DNA of 64,000 bases from Rurimicrobium sp040387755 (GTDB lineage Bacteria; Bacteroidota; Bacteroidia; Chitinophagales; Chitinophagaceae). Where the stretch lies: positions 1,860,001 to 1,924,000 of the forward strand of contig JAZKDB010000002.1 in assembly GCA_040387755.1 (NCBI GenBank). The letters are read 5' to 3'. The position numbers were made by a program, and so were the translations under genes. The notes under the pieces are model-generated. The model was not told the DNA's origin and made no database searches. It worked only from the letters and a program-made list of their open reading frames with translations. This document shows, piece after piece, positions 16,847-25,647 of the stretch (positions are counted from its first letter, which is position 1; each line of letters opens with the position of its first letter).

Positions 16847-17365
16847 ATGAAAAATATAATCATTTTAATAGCCCTTTTTTTTTACAGCATGAGCACAAGT
16901 GCACAATTTAATTTTGATGTAAGCAAAGACGAACAAACAGGACAAACAATGTTTGTAGGCAGATGTGCTTTTGATGATATTTCAGACGAGTCATCATTCG
17001 ATTGGTTTACAATGAGTAGCAACAACTACAAACCCGATGTCGAAATAATAGAACAATTAAAAAAAGTGCTGCCGGGCTGCCAGCTTTATATTTTTATGGG
17101 TACCTGGTGCGATGACACTCATAACCTCTTACCCAAATTATATAAAACAATGTTGCTCTCTCACTGCTACACTAATTACAAAATGTATGGGGTGGATAGA
17201 AATAAAAAATCTAAAGACAATGAACAGCAGCAGTTTAATATAGTTAATGTGCCTACTATTATCGTTTTAAGGAATGGAGAAGAGTTGGGCAGGATAGTCG
17301 AAACAACCAAAGGAACCATTGAATCAGATTTGTTGAAAATAACAGAAAGCAAAGCAACAAAATAG
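16847..17365 (+). CDS. Exported thioredoxin-fold protein lacking the second active-site cysteine
   Basis: A 172-residue protein with a signal peptide ending near STSAQ (about 19). The thioredoxin-like core shows the GTWCDDTHNLLP segment, in which the usual CxxC is CDDT, and the cis-proline motif VNVPTIIVLRNGEELGRIVE. Having only the nucleophilic position, it cannot be a conventional disulfide reductase; monothiol, isomerase-like or binding roles are possible. It is coupled to the MerR gene upstream, but no link in function is evident. Confidence 0.75.
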   Translation: MKNIIILIALFFYSMSTSAQFNFDVSKDEQTGQTMFVGRCAFDDISDESSFDWFTMSSNNYKPDVEIIEQLKKVLPGCQLYIFMGTWCDDTHNLLPKLYKTMLLSHCYTNYKMYGVDRNKKSKDNEQQQFNIVNVPTIIVLRNGEELGRIVETTKGTIESDLLKITESKATK

Positions 17366-17458
17366 AAGAACGTATGTTTTTTTAAAAAACCCATAAAAAA
17401 TCTTAATATTAGTATTTACTTTGTACAGCAACAATCATCATTAACAAAACACACAATT

Positions 17459-18313
17459 ATGAAAAGAAAAATATACGCACTTTTACTTTTATGTGCCCCT
17501 CTTGTTTCGCAGGCGCAAAAAACAAATCCGGCACCGTATTGTGCATCAGAATACAATAACAATTACAATATGATTCAATCAATATCTGTAGGCGCTTATT
17601 CACATTCTTTTGGGCCAATGGGATCAATAGCCTCCGGCAACACCTATCTGTTTGTTGATACAGCCAAGTTGCCCCCAATTTCAAAATCGGTTAATACAAG
17701 TATCTTTTTGGACTTTTATACTGTAGCCGATGTAGAGCCAGCCTATTTCGGGATGTGGATAGATTATGATCAAAGTAATTCTTTCGAAGCATCAGAATTG
17801 ATTTTCCATAATGAAAATACAGTTCACACCAAACTACCTTCAGGAACAGCTTCACCCATGTCAATTCCTATTACAGTATTAGCTCCGGCTTCGGCCAAAC
17901 CAGGAAAAACACGTATGCGTATTGTGCGTAGTGAAAAGATAGCGGACCCAACCGGACCTTACGACGCAGCCTTCAGGCTTGATCCTTGTCACACCAAAAC
18001 TTCTGCCGGCAATATTTTTGGTTGTACATACGATTTTGAAGTAACGGTATTTGGCCCTTCAGAAATAGAAGAACAATTATTGCGTTCACAATTGCGCATC
18101 AGCCCAAATCCGGCTGCAGACAAGATATCCATTACCAACACATCGGTACAAAAAATGACAGAGATTGTTATTTTTGATTTTAGCGGAAAAAAATTATTTC
18201 AGGCTCAAAGCGCCGAAGAAATTAATATCAGCCAATATGCATCGGGTGTGTTTTTTGCAAAAATCACAATGGACAATGGTATCGTTGTTCCGATGAAGTT
18301 TGTAAAAAATTAA
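17459..18313 (+). CDS. T9SS-secreted GEVED-domain protein
   Basis: A 284-residue exported protein. A signal peptide (to about 19, SQAQ) is followed by a GEVED-type beta domain (about 60-200: WIDYDQSNSFEASELIF, GKTRMRIVRSE, GCTYDFEVTVFG), a module frequent in Bacteroidota extracellular enzymes and adhesins. The C-terminal 75 residues (LRISPNPAADKISI, EIVIFDFSGKKLFQ, YASGVFFAKITMDNG) are a type A T9SS sorting domain. No catalytic domain is present, so it may be a binding or structural surface protein. Confidence 0.85.
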   Translation: MKRKIYALLLLCAPLVSQAQKTNPAPYCASEYNNNYNMIQSISVGAYSHSFGPMGSIASGNTYLFVDTAKLPPISKSVNTSIFLDFYTVADVEPAYFGMWIDYDQSNSFEASELIFHNENTVHTKLPSGTASPMSIPITVLAPASAKPGKTRMRIVRSEKIADPTGPYDAAFRLDPCHTKTSAGNIFGCTYDFEVTVFGPSEIEEQLLRSQLRISPNPAADKISITNTSVQKMTEIVIFDFSGKKLFQAQSAEEINISQYASGVFFAKITMDNGIVVPMKFVKN

Positions 18314-18328
18314 TTCATACTTTATTTG

Positions 18329-18375
18329 CACAAAAAGGGGGCTGACAAACATTCTTTGTCGCCCCATTTTTGTGA
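18329..18375 (+). terminator. Terminator after the GEVED protein gene
   Basis: Long imperfect hairpin: CAAAAAGGGG with CCCC-TTTTTG and an inner GACAAA/TTTGTC stem (18329-18375). Confidence 0.7.
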
Positions 18376-18402
18376 ACAGTATTTTTATGAGCATCAATAT
18401 TA

Positions 18403-19278
18403 ATGCCGCTAATGAATCAAATTCCCCTAAACAATCTTCCCAAAGGCGACAATGAGCTAAAGGTCATTCCGCTTGGGCATTTTACACCTTACGATTATTT
18501 TAAACCACATCGGCATTCTTATTTTGAGTTTTTTGTATTCGAAAAAGGTGGTGGTTCCCATTTTATAGACTTTGTCGAATATCCCATTTTAGACTGTTCG
18601 GTTCATATTGTTTTTCCACAACAAATACATTTAGTAAAGCGTAACGAAAGGGCCTCGGGCTCAATCATTATCTGCAGTAAACATTTTATGAATTTGCTGG
18701 GGAAATTTTTCTATCCACAATTGGAACAAAACACTCATAATGCACCTTGTTTATCTTTCGAAACAGAAATATTTTCTATCCTAAAAAAGATCATTTCGGA
18801 TTTGGAAACAGAATCGAAACAGAGTAGCGTATTGTCTTATAACCTCACGCAGAATTACACTTCAATTTTTCTTAGCCATTGCATTCGCAAATCTGCGGCC
18901 ATTATTCAGGAAGAATTGCAGACACCAAATTATAGTCAACATGATTGGGAGGTGTACACGAAATTTGATGGGCTTGTGGAGCAATATTTTATGGAAAAAG
19001 CAACAGTGGCTTTTTATGCCCAAAAAATGGCGATGACAGCAAAGGTGCTCAATAATTGCATCAGAAAGGTAATAGGAAAAACAGCGGTAGAATTATTACA
19101 GGAAAAAACGCTTATAGAGGCTAAAAGACTATTGCTTCACAGCGACGAAAGCATCAAGGAGATAGCCTACAAACTCAACTTTAAGGATAGCTCGTATTTT
19201 ACCCGATTCTTTACGAAGTATGAAAATCAAACCCCAAAGGAATTTAAACAGTATTGGGAACAAAAGTACCATTCATAA
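18403..19278 (+). CDS. AraC-family transcriptional regulator
   Basis: A 291-residue regulator. The N-terminal half is a cupin-like sensing domain (YDYFKPHRHSYFEFFVFEKG, about 28-47, with the HxHxxxE pattern). The C-terminal 100 residues are the double helix-turn-helix (FYAQKMAMTAKVLNNCIRKV, SIKEIAYKLNFKDSSYFTRF, TPKEFKQYWEQ). Two in-frame ATGs, at 18403 and 18412, are both possible starts. The ligand is unknown. It may regulate the adjacent secreted-protein gene or act elsewhere. Confidence 0.92.
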   Translation: MPLMNQIPLNNLPKGDNELKVIPLGHFTPYDYFKPHRHSYFEFFVFEKGGGSHFIDFVEYPILDCSVHIVFPQQIHLVKRNERASGSIIICSKHFMNLLGKFFYPQLEQNTHNAPCLSFETEIFSILKKIISDLETESKQSSVLSYNLTQNYTSIFLSHCIRKSAAIIQEELQTPNYSQHDWEVYTKFDGLVEQYFMEKATVAFYAQKMAMTAKVLNNCIRKVIGKTAVELLQEKTLIEAKRLLLHSDESIKEIAYKLNFKDSSYFTRFFTKYENQTPKEFKQYWEQKYHS

Positions 19279-19346
19279 GCAGCAAAAGATAATTCATAGA
19301 CAGCCATTTCCCGGAACTTTGTGTAAACAATTAAAATCCGGAAAAC

Positions 19347-20588
19347 ATGAAAAGGCTCATTTTAATTATCATCGTTTTATGCAGTGTTAATAATATTCGT
19401 GCTGCCGATTACTGGCAAAAAATAACGGTGCCTACTACAAAAAATCTGCTCAGCGTTTCGTTTGGAAGCAAGAATATCGGTTTTATAGCCGGAGTTGACA
19501 GCACACTCCTCAAGACAACGGACGGAGGGAAAACATGGATAAAGATTAATCCAAAAGGAATGGCGTTTCTTAAATCCACTCCAGATATCACCGATCTGTT
19601 TTTTGTAAATGATCTGGTTGGTTTTGCTCTTGTGGGCCAGGTGGATAATCCTTATTACAAAGGCGTGCTTTACAAAACAACTGATGGAGGGAATAATTGG
19701 GTTTTGGCAAATGCCGATATTGCCGCTCAAGCCATTTTCTTTTTTGATGAAAACAATGGATTTCAGGTAGGATCCAAATTTTTCAGTGGTAAAAATGTGA
19801 TTAAACTTTCGTCAGGAGTTTGGCAATCCCCAAAACATTTTTCTTTTGATCCTGCAGAGCTCTTACACACCGTTGATTTTTATAACACGAATGTTGGTAT
19901 AACGGGTGGCGACAACGGTTTTGTTTATAGAACTTTTGATGGAGGTAACAATTGGGACACAGTGAAAACAGTAAGTGCGAATATTAATGATTTGAAGTAT
20001 TTGGATGAGCACACTATTATGTTGGTAACAGACAATTATAATGCCTCGGCACTTATCAGCAATGACAAAGGAGAAACATGGACTTTTAATCCGGGTACAG
20101 CAACATTTGATTATCCGATTTTTAAGTCCATTGCGGTATCCCCAAGAGATTCTTTCATTCTTATAGGCAAATACCACACGACAGGAAAAGGTACGATTTT
20201 TTATTTCAAAGACCATATGATGAAAGTTTTTGAAGTAGAAGAACCCTTAACGCACGTTAGCATGTCTGATAATTCGACTGCCTTTATCGTTGGTAATAAC
20301 GGCCTCGTATTGTCCAACATTTTCGAAACTGCTGGCATAAACGAAGCGAGTGCATTTATTCTCAATACCAATGTTTTTCCTAATCCTTCATCCGGCGTAG
20401 TAAATATTACTTCGATGAGTGAACATGAGCTTGTTGTATATGATGCATTGGGCAGACGAATTTTAGAAGATAAGGTTTTGGCTAAAGAGAGATTGGTTGA
20501 TTTGACAAAACATAGCAAAGGCCTTTATTTTATCGAACTGAAGACCGGAAAAGGAGAATGCTCATGGACTAAGCTTATTGTCAAATAA
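19347..20588 (+). CDS. T9SS-secreted YCF48/BNR-repeat protein
   Basis: A 413-residue exported protein with a signal peptide (to about 20, NIRA). The body is a beta-propeller-like series of sialidase/YCF48-type repeats, each with an Asp-box-like motif: TTDGGKTWIKI, TTDGGNNWVLA, TFDGGNNWDTV and SNDKGETWTFN. The end (VFPNPSSGVVNITS, LVVYDALGRRILED, HSKGLYFIELKTGKGE) is a type A T9SS sorting domain. The family name (photosystem II stability factor-like) reflects the fold, not function. Likely an extracellular binding protein. A strong terminator follows. Confidence 0.87.
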   Translation: MKRLILIIIVLCSVNNIRAADYWQKITVPTTKNLLSVSFGSKNIGFIAGVDSTLLKTTDGGKTWIKINPKGMAFLKSTPDITDLFFVNDLVGFALVGQVDNPYYKGVLYKTTDGGNNWVLANADIAAQAIFFFDENNGFQVGSKFFSGKNVIKLSSGVWQSPKHFSFDPAELLHTVDFYNTNVGITGGDNGFVYRTFDGGNNWDTVKTVSANINDLKYLDEHTIMLVTDNYNASALISNDKGETWTFNPGTATFDYPIFKSIAVSPRDSFILIGKYHTTGKGTIFYFKDHMMKVFEVEEPLTHVSMSDNSTAFIVGNNGLVLSNIFETAGINEASAFILNTNVFPNPSSGVVNITSMSEHELVVYDALGRRILEDKVLAKERLVDLTKHSKGLYFIELKTGKGECSWTKLIVK

Positions 20589-20609
20589 AAAAATCCGGCT
20601 TCTGCTTTT

Positions 20610-20638
20610 GGCCACAACATAGTGTTGTGGCCTTTTTT
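20610..20638 (+). terminator. Terminator between the convergent YCF48 and purE genes
   Basis: Perfect 10-bp stem GGCCACAACA with its complement (20610-20619, 20623-20632), 3-base loop, followed by six T. Confidence 0.85.
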
Positions 20639-20661
20639 ATTAATTATTACTGTAAGAAAGA

Positions 20662-21138
20662 TTATTTCAACTCTTCAACACTCTTCATCACTTTCTCTTT
20701 CAACTCTTCTTTAAACGCAACTAGTTTTTGAAAAACAGCATCGTCGCTGCTACCTAAAATTTGTGCAGCAAGAATCCCGGCATTTTGTGCAGCATTTACA
20801 GCAACGGTTGCTACAGGAACGCCGTTCGGCATCTGTACAATGCTCAATAAAGAATCCCAGCCATCTATTGAATTGCTGGACTTGATAGGAACGCCCACTA
20901 CAGGCAATGCAGTAAGCGAAGCCACCATACCTGGTAAGTGTGCCGCACCACCAGCTCCGGCAATGATCACTTTTAGTCCCCGACCGTGAGCAGATTTGGC
21001 ATAGTCAAACATGCGCTCCGGTGTGCGGTGAGCCGAAACAATAGTCAACTCATAAGGCACACCTAATTTAGCTAAGACAGCCGCGGCTTCATTCATAATG
21101 TTGAGGTCACTGGCGCTGCCCATAATAATTCCTACCAT
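20662..21138 (-). CDS. purE: 5-(carboxyamino)imidazole ribonucleotide mutase
   Basis: Class I PurE, 158 residues, which converts N5-CAIR to CAIR in purine synthesis. Signature segments are GSASDLNIM (6-14), SAHRTPERM (about 40-48) and AGAGGAAHLPGMVAS with PVVGVPIKSS. Present with PurK 18 bases upstream, it completes the two-step bacterial route. The rest of the purine pathway is not in the window except guaA at 38.6 kb. Confidence 0.96.
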   Translation of the reverse strand: MVGIIMGSASDLNIMNEAAAVLAKLGVPYELTIVSAHRTPERMFDYAKSAHGRGLKVIIAGAGGAAHLPGMVASLTALPVVGVPIKSSNSIDGWDSLLSIVQMPNGVPVATVAVNAAQNAGILAAQILGSSDDAVFQKLVAFKEELKEKVMKSVEELK

Positions 21139-21156
21139 AATATTGTCCTTCGTATT

Positions 21157-22302
21157 TTAAGAAATGATTTTTACTGAATCCTTTAACGCTTTTGCTTTTT
21201 CGGTTGCCACAAACAAGTCTTTATCCACCACCGTAATATGTCCCATCTTGCGGAAAGGCTTGGTGATAGCTTTGCCATACAAATGTACATAAACACCGCT
21301 TTGTGCCAGAGCATCATCCAGACCTTCGTATCGGGCAGGACCTTCATATCCTTTTTCGCCCAATAAATTAATCATCACTGCGGGACGAATAATACTGGTA
21401 TCACCTAAAGGCAAATTGATAATGGCACGGATATGTTGTTCGAACTGAGAAGTGATATTACCTTCAATACTGTGATGACCGCTATTATGCGGACGTGGAG
21501 CAATTTCATTCACCAATACTTTTCCGTCTTTGGTGACAAACATTTCTACGGCAAGAATACCAACAATGTTCAATTCTGTAGCTACTTTTACTGCAATCGC
21601 TTCTGCTTCTGCTTCGATGCTTTTGCTGATGTTGGCAGGAGAGAATAAAAATTCCACTAGATTAGCTTCCGGGTTAAAAGCACATTCTACAGATGGAAAA
21701 CAGGAAATCTCACCACTCTCGTTGCGGGCAACAATCACCGAAATTTCTTTATCAAAATCTACTAATGACTCCAAAACGCTTGGGGCATCAAAGGCGTTTT
21801 CCAAATGGTCAGCGTTTTTCAATTTTACGACACCCTTGCCATCATAACCCCCTTTGCGCATTTTTTGGAAGAAAGGAAAAGAAGCTGCGTGTTGGGTGAT
21901 TTCGCTTTTGTCTTTTACCAAAAAGAAATCCGGGCTTGGAATATTGCGTTCCTGATAAAATAATTTTTGCAAACCCTTGTCCTGAATCAATTCGATGACT
22001 TCAGGTTGCGGATATACCTTTTTGCCTTCGCTTTGCAATTTTTTGAGTGCCTCTACATTTACATTTTCTATCTCGATGGTGATGACATCCTTGTCCTGCC
22101 CAAAAGCATAGACGGTGTCAAAATCATTGAGGCTGCCAACCGTAAATTCGGTAGCGATGTTTTTGCAAGGTGCATTAGGGTCGGGGTCCAGGCAGCAAAT
22201 GGGCAGATTAAGGTTGATGGCATTTTGTATCATCATACGCCCCAGCTGTCCACCGCCAAGTACTCCTATTCTTATTTTATCAGGTTGAATGTATTGTTGC
22301 AA
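21157..22302 (-). CDS. purK: 5-(carboxyamino)imidazole ribonucleotide synthase
   Basis: ATP-grasp enzyme of 381 residues that carboxylates AIR to N5-CAIR using bicarbonate and ATP. Features are the N-terminal IGVLGGGQLGRMM (about 12-24), the ATP-grasp KMRKGGYDGKGVVKL, and EIAPRPHNSGHHSIEGNITSQFEQH at the active site. Length is typical. It leads the purK-purE unit. Confidence 0.96.
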   Translation of the reverse strand: MQQYIQPDKIRIGVLGGGQLGRMMIQNAINLNLPICCLDPDPNAPCKNIATEFTVGSLNDFDTVYAFGQDKDVITIEIENVNVEALKKLQSEGKKVYPQPEVIELIQDKGLQKLFYQERNIPSPDFFLVKDKSEITQHAASFPFFQKMRKGGYDGKGVVKLKNADHLENAFDAPSVLESLVDFDKEISVIVARNESGEISCFPSVECAFNPEANLVEFLFSPANISKSIEAEAEAIAVKVATELNIVGILAVEMFVTKDGKVLVNEIAPRPHNSGHHSIEGNITSQFEQHIRAIINLPLGDTSIIRPAVMINLLGEKGYEGPARYEGLDDALAQSGVYVHLYGKAITKPFRKMGHITVVDKDLFVATEKAKALKDSVKIIS

Positions 22303-22371
22303 ATCAGGTTTTGTTTTTCTGTTGCAAAATTAGGGGAAAGGATTTGGTATTTGTCTGTGAGTTCGTATAAA

Positions 22372-22483
22372 GAGTGAGATTTTAAATTGTCCCAATCCTT
22401 CGTCAAGCTCAGGATGACAATTTAAAATCTCACTCAAAAACAAATGACTTAGACTTCGGCAGGCTCAGCCTGACATTTGTTTT
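22372..22483. repeat. Pair of REP-like palindromic hairpins
   Basis: First hairpin: a perfect 20-bp inverted repeat (22372-22391 with 22416-22435) around a 24-base loop that itself contains ATCCT/AGGAT and CTTCGTCAAGCTCAGG. Second hairpin: a 10-bp inverted repeat (22437-22446 with 22474-22483) enclosing CTTCGGCAGGCTCAGCCTGA. The two loops carry related cores (CTTCGnCA-GCTCAG), in the manner of interspersed palindromic repeats. It lies 70 bases upstream of purK, between it and the HNH gene. Confidence 0.75.
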
Positions 22484-22515
22484 ATTCGTTCGAACCAATA
22501 TGGTAAAACATATAT

Positions 22516-22848
22516 TTACACCTTATTCCCTTTCCTGGCATTGCAGCTATTGCACATAGGTTGCAGGTTTTCGATATTGTCTTTGCCACCAAGGCTGCGG
22601 GGCAGAATATGATCAATCGTCATCAATTCAAAATCACTGGTATACACATCAATATGAAAACCACCGGCATTGTTTTTGGCTTTAATCAGGTATTCCCCTT
22701 TTTTATTGCAATCCGGATGAGCACATTCTACGCCATAAGTGCTGAATACCCGTAGTCTTCTGTGTGTACTGAAGCGTGTTTGCAGCAAGGATAAATCGTA
22801 GCTCTTGACGAAGGTATAGCTGTGTCCTAGTTTTTCGGGGAATGTCAT
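22516..22848 (-). CDS. HNH endonuclease domain protein
   Basis: A 110-residue protein whose C-terminal half is an HNH nuclease fold: MTIDHILPRSLGGKDNIENL (about 76-95) supplies the DH...N residues, and a CxxC zinc site MCNSCNARKGNK follows; another cysteine pair occurs at CAHPDC. The N-terminal part (FVKSYDLSLLQTRFS, RRLRVFSTYGVEC) is unrecognised. There is no restriction, toxin or phage neighbour. It could be a solitary mobile or housekeeping HNH protein. It lies next to hairpin repeats in a small accessory-looking pocket. Confidence 0.8.
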   Translation of the reverse strand: MTFPEKLGHSYTFVKSYDLSLLQTRFSTHRRLRVFSTYGVECAHPDCNKKGEYLIKAKNNAGGFHIDVYTSDFELMTIDHILPRSLGGKDNIENLQPMCNSCNARKGNKV

Positions 22849-22914
22849 TTATTGCTTTTCTGACTGCGAAATTAAGGGAAAAGAGTTCTGTGTGTTTGAA
22901 GCCCCTTGACAATT

Positions 22915-23346
22915 TTATTTGTGCCGTAAAGTTTCTATTATTTTAAGAAGCGCCTCTCTGTTTTTAGATGTATGATAAAATTTAGGAAGTTTTTCAACTA
23001 GAGTAAAGCCAGTTCTGTCTCTATGCTCTCTTAGTGATGCACCAATATAGCGCTCTAAATATTCAAGATGTTTATAATTGAAAGCATAAAACACATTATT
23101 TCGGAAAGAATGTTCTAACCATAAATTGACATTTTCAAAAATACGGTTTAAATAATGATCATTACCTTCTATTGGCGAGGTTTCTTTAATATAGCCACAT
23201 TGGGTGCAGAATAATCTTGCTATTTTATCTGTATAATTTATCGTTACAATAGCTTGTTTTTTACAGCCAGGGCATTCAATTAAGACATCATTAAAAAAAT
23301 GATTCGGAGATATATTATCATCTAAAAACCTTTGTGTACCGGACAT
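22915..23346 (-). CDS. Hypothetical zinc-ribbon protein
   Basis: A 143-residue protein, not recognised. Residues about 23-50 form a zinc ribbon (IECPGCKKQAIV, LFCTQCGYIKE). The rest is helical and aromatic-rich (FENVNLWLEHSFRNNVFYAF, HLEYLERYIGASLREH) and ends in a basic stretch. No signal peptide or membrane segment. It is similarly oriented to the HNH gene, 66 bases downstream, but no functional link is established. Confidence 0.65.
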   Translation of the reverse strand: MSGTQRFLDDNISPNHFFNDVLIECPGCKKQAIVTINYTDKIARLFCTQCGYIKETSPIEGNDHYLNRIFENVNLWLEHSFRNNVFYAFNYKHLEYLERYIGASLREHRDRTGFTLVEKLPKFYHTSKNREALLKIIETLRHK

Positions 23347-23613
23347 TTTTTTAAGTGAATTATAATTATAAAAGTAGGGAGGTTTTTGCTTTTTTCGTTT
23401 TTATGAGCAATCTTTAAATCAAGGACTAAAGAAAATATAAACCCTGAGGGTGGCCGCCAGGATGACTTAGTTCAGACAGGAGACGCAACGGATGTTCAAA
23501 GAATTAGGAATAGCTGACCCCAAAAAAGGTAATTAAATAATTAGGTAAACAAGTTAATTGGGAACTAAAGCCACTTTAACCCATTTGCCTATTTAACTAA
23601 TTGACCAAAGCAT

Positions 23614-23621
23614 TAAATTTG
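23614..23621 (+). promoter_or_regulatory. -7 element of the hutH promoter (leaderless type)
   Basis: TAAATTTG followed by four C and the ATG at 23626. The string TTTGCCCCATG is identical to that at mnmG (7824-7834). A clear -33 element is not seen at the usual distance. Confidence 0.5.
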
Positions 23622-23625
23622 CCCC

Positions 23626-25101
23626 ATGGAATTACCCGAACATCTTCTTTTCGAGCAAATGGCGAATGGCCTGCCCGAAACCATCACTTTGCCCGCAGCG
23701 GCATTGGAACGTGTAGCATATAACCGTGCTTTCCTCGACGAAAAATTAAAACAAGGCAAGGTGCATTATGGCATCAATACGGGTTTTGGCTCGCTCTGCA
23801 ATGTAGTGGTGAGCGATGATGACCTGAGCCTTTTGCAAGAGAACTTAGTGTGTAGTCATGCCTGCGGTTTTGGCGCTATGTTGCCGGTGGAGATTGTACG
23901 CTGGATGTTGTTCCTGAAAGTGAAAGGACTATGTGGCGGCTATAGTGGTGTGCGCACTTTAATTGTAGAACGTCTGGTAGATTTTTATAACAAAGGCATT
24001 ATTCCTGTGGTGTATGAGCAAGGTTCGCTCGGTGCATCCGGAGATTTGGCTCCACTGGCTCATTTGAGTTTACCGCTTTTGGGTAAAGGAAAAGTACATT
24101 ACAAAGGTGAAATCGTTGATTCTATCGTAGCACTGAAAGCCGAAGGGATAGAACCTATTGCTTTGGCTGCGAAAGAAGGTTTGGCTTTGCTGAACGGCAC
24201 TCAATTTATGAGCGCTTACGGTTCATGGGCTTTGGTGACGGCCAAAAGATTATCGGCTTGGGCAGATGCTATTGGCGCATTGTCGGGTGAAGGTTTTATG
24301 ATGAAAGCAGATCCTTTTCATCACCGCATTCATAGCCTACGTCCGCATCAGGGACAAATAGAAACTGCTGAACATATCCGCGAATATCTTGCGGGTTCTG
24401 CTTTGCAAAATGCACAAAAGGAACAGGTTCAGGATCCTTATTCTTTCCGCTGTATGCCGCAGGTGCATGGTGCCAGTAAAGATGCTTTACGCTTTTATGA
24501 AAGTGTTGTTGCCACAGAAGTAAATTCTGTAACAGACAATCCATTAGTGATACACGAAGAAGATACAATCGTAAGCGGCGGAAATTTTCATGGACAGCCG
24601 ATGGCCTTGCAACTGGATTTTCTGGCAATAGCCATGGCAGAGTTGGCTAATATTTCTGAGCGCCGGACTTATCTGCTGATTAGCGGACAAAGAGGTTTGC
24701 CCCCATTTCTTGCGCCAAGTGCTGGTCTAAACTCGGGCTTTATGATTGCACAATACACAGCAGCCAGCATTGTGAGTCAGAATAAACAGTATTGCACACC
24801 TGCTTCGGTAGATAGCATTGTGAGTAGCAATGGACAGGAAGATCATGTAAGCATGGGTGCTAATGCGGCTACAAAGCTATATAAGGTGTTGCAAAATGTG
24901 CAACGTGTGTTGGCCATTGAATTACTCTGTGCTGCGCAGGCTATAGATTTCCGTCGTCCGGAGAAAAGCTCGGCGTCTCTTGAAAAAATATATACAGCCA
25001 TTCGTGCACAAGTTTCTTTTATGGACAAAGACCGCGTGCTTCATGACGATATGATACAGGCAGAGAAGTTTTTGGATAAGGAGTTAAATAGTTATTTGTA
25101 G
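23626..25101 (+). CDS. hutH: Histidine ammonia-lyase
   Basis: A 491-residue enzyme that deaminates histidine to urocanate. The ASG triplet (137-139, in GSLGASGDLAPLAHL) forms the self-made MIO electrophile. YGINTGFGSL (48-57) holds the catalytic tyrosine, and SVTDNPLV and SSNGQEDHVSMG are further family motifs. Tyrosine ammonia-lyase or aminomutase relatives share these motifs, so substrate is assigned by overall similarity. hutU, hutI and hutG are not adjacent. The terminator downstream is shared with the convergent TonB-domain gene. Confidence 0.9.
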   Translation: MELPEHLLFEQMANGLPETITLPAAALERVAYNRAFLDEKLKQGKVHYGINTGFGSLCNVVVSDDDLSLLQENLVCSHACGFGAMLPVEIVRWMLFLKVKGLCGGYSGVRTLIVERLVDFYNKGIIPVVYEQGSLGASGDLAPLAHLSLPLLGKGKVHYKGEIVDSIVALKAEGIEPIALAAKEGLALLNGTQFMSAYGSWALVTAKRLSAWADAIGALSGEGFMMKADPFHHRIHSLRPHQGQIETAEHIREYLAGSALQNAQKEQVQDPYSFRCMPQVHGASKDALRFYESVVATEVNSVTDNPLVIHEEDTIVSGGNFHGQPMALQLDFLAIAMAELANISERRTYLLISGQRGLPPFLAPSAGLNSGFMIAQYTAASIVSQNKQYCTPASVDSIVSSNGQEDHVSMGANAATKLYKVLQNVQRVLAIELLCAAQAIDFRRPEKSSASLEKIYTAIRAQVSFMDKDRVLHDDMIQAEKFLDKELNSYL

Positions 25102-25108
25102 CAATAAG

Positions 25109-25148
25109 AAAACACAAAGCCGACAAACATTTGTCGGCTTTGTGTTTT
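25109..25148. terminator. Bidirectional terminator between hutH and the TonB-domain gene
   Basis: Perfect 19-bp stem (25109-25127 with 25130-25148) with a minimal loop, A-run on the left and T-run on the right; core AAAGCCGACAAA. It ends at the stop of the gene on the other strand. Confidence 0.88.
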
Positions 25149-25627
25149 TATTTTGTATTTGAAGTTGCGGGATTTTTGCCTTTTTCCTCTTGGGGTAAAA
25201 CAAACCTAATCGGTATTTGAAAATAAACCTTTACGGGTTTTCCATCGTTTTTGCCGGGCTTCCAAGGTGGCATCATTTTTATAACTCTCATTGCCTCTTC
25301 TTCCAAGCCATAGCCAAAAGGAATGTTTGTAGTTTTTACATCGTCGATTGATCCATATTCATCTACCACAAATTTTACTTTGACCAAACCTTCAATGCCA
25401 TTTTTGGTAGCGGTGTCTGGATAGCTTATCGTCTCTGAAAGGTATTTGTAAAGAGCCTGCTCGCCCCCAGGATATTCAGGCATTTGTTCTACAACTTTAA
25501 AAATTGTCCCTTTTGTGGTATCCATACTTTTCGGATCCACTGGTTTTGGAGGCTCATTCAAATTCTTTTGAGCAAATAAATTCTGTCCAAATAAGATTGA
25601 GATAGTCAGAAAAAGAAGTGTTTTCAT
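25148..25627 (-). CDS. Periplasmic TonB C-terminal-domain protein
   Basis: A 159-residue protein with a cleavable signal peptide (ends NLFAQ, about 19) instead of the usual membrane anchor. After a proline-rich linker (EPPKPVDPKS) it holds one TonB C-terminal domain (about 60-145: VEQMPEYPGGEQALYKYLSE, GLVKVKFVVDEYGSIDDVK, EEEAMRVIKMMPPWKPGKND). Classical TonB transduces ExbBD energy to outer-membrane receptors, but without an anchor this one cannot do so directly. Its neighbour at 25648 is a paralogue in tandem. Confidence 0.85.
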   Translation of the reverse strand: MKTLLFLTISILFGQNLFAQKNLNEPPKPVDPKSMDTTKGTIFKVVEQMPEYPGGEQALYKYLSETISYPDTATKNGIEGLVKVKFVVDEYGSIDDVKTTNIPFGYGLEEEAMRVIKMMPPWKPGKNDGKPVKVYFQIPIRFVLPQEEKGKNPATSNTK

Positions 25628-25647
25628 TAGAAATAGTAATTAGATGT

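Noticed and set aside
23347..23613. Possible RNA gene upstream of hutH
   Set aside because: The segment with GTGGCCGCCAGGATGAC has no stable long hairpin or terminator, so no RNA can be supported.
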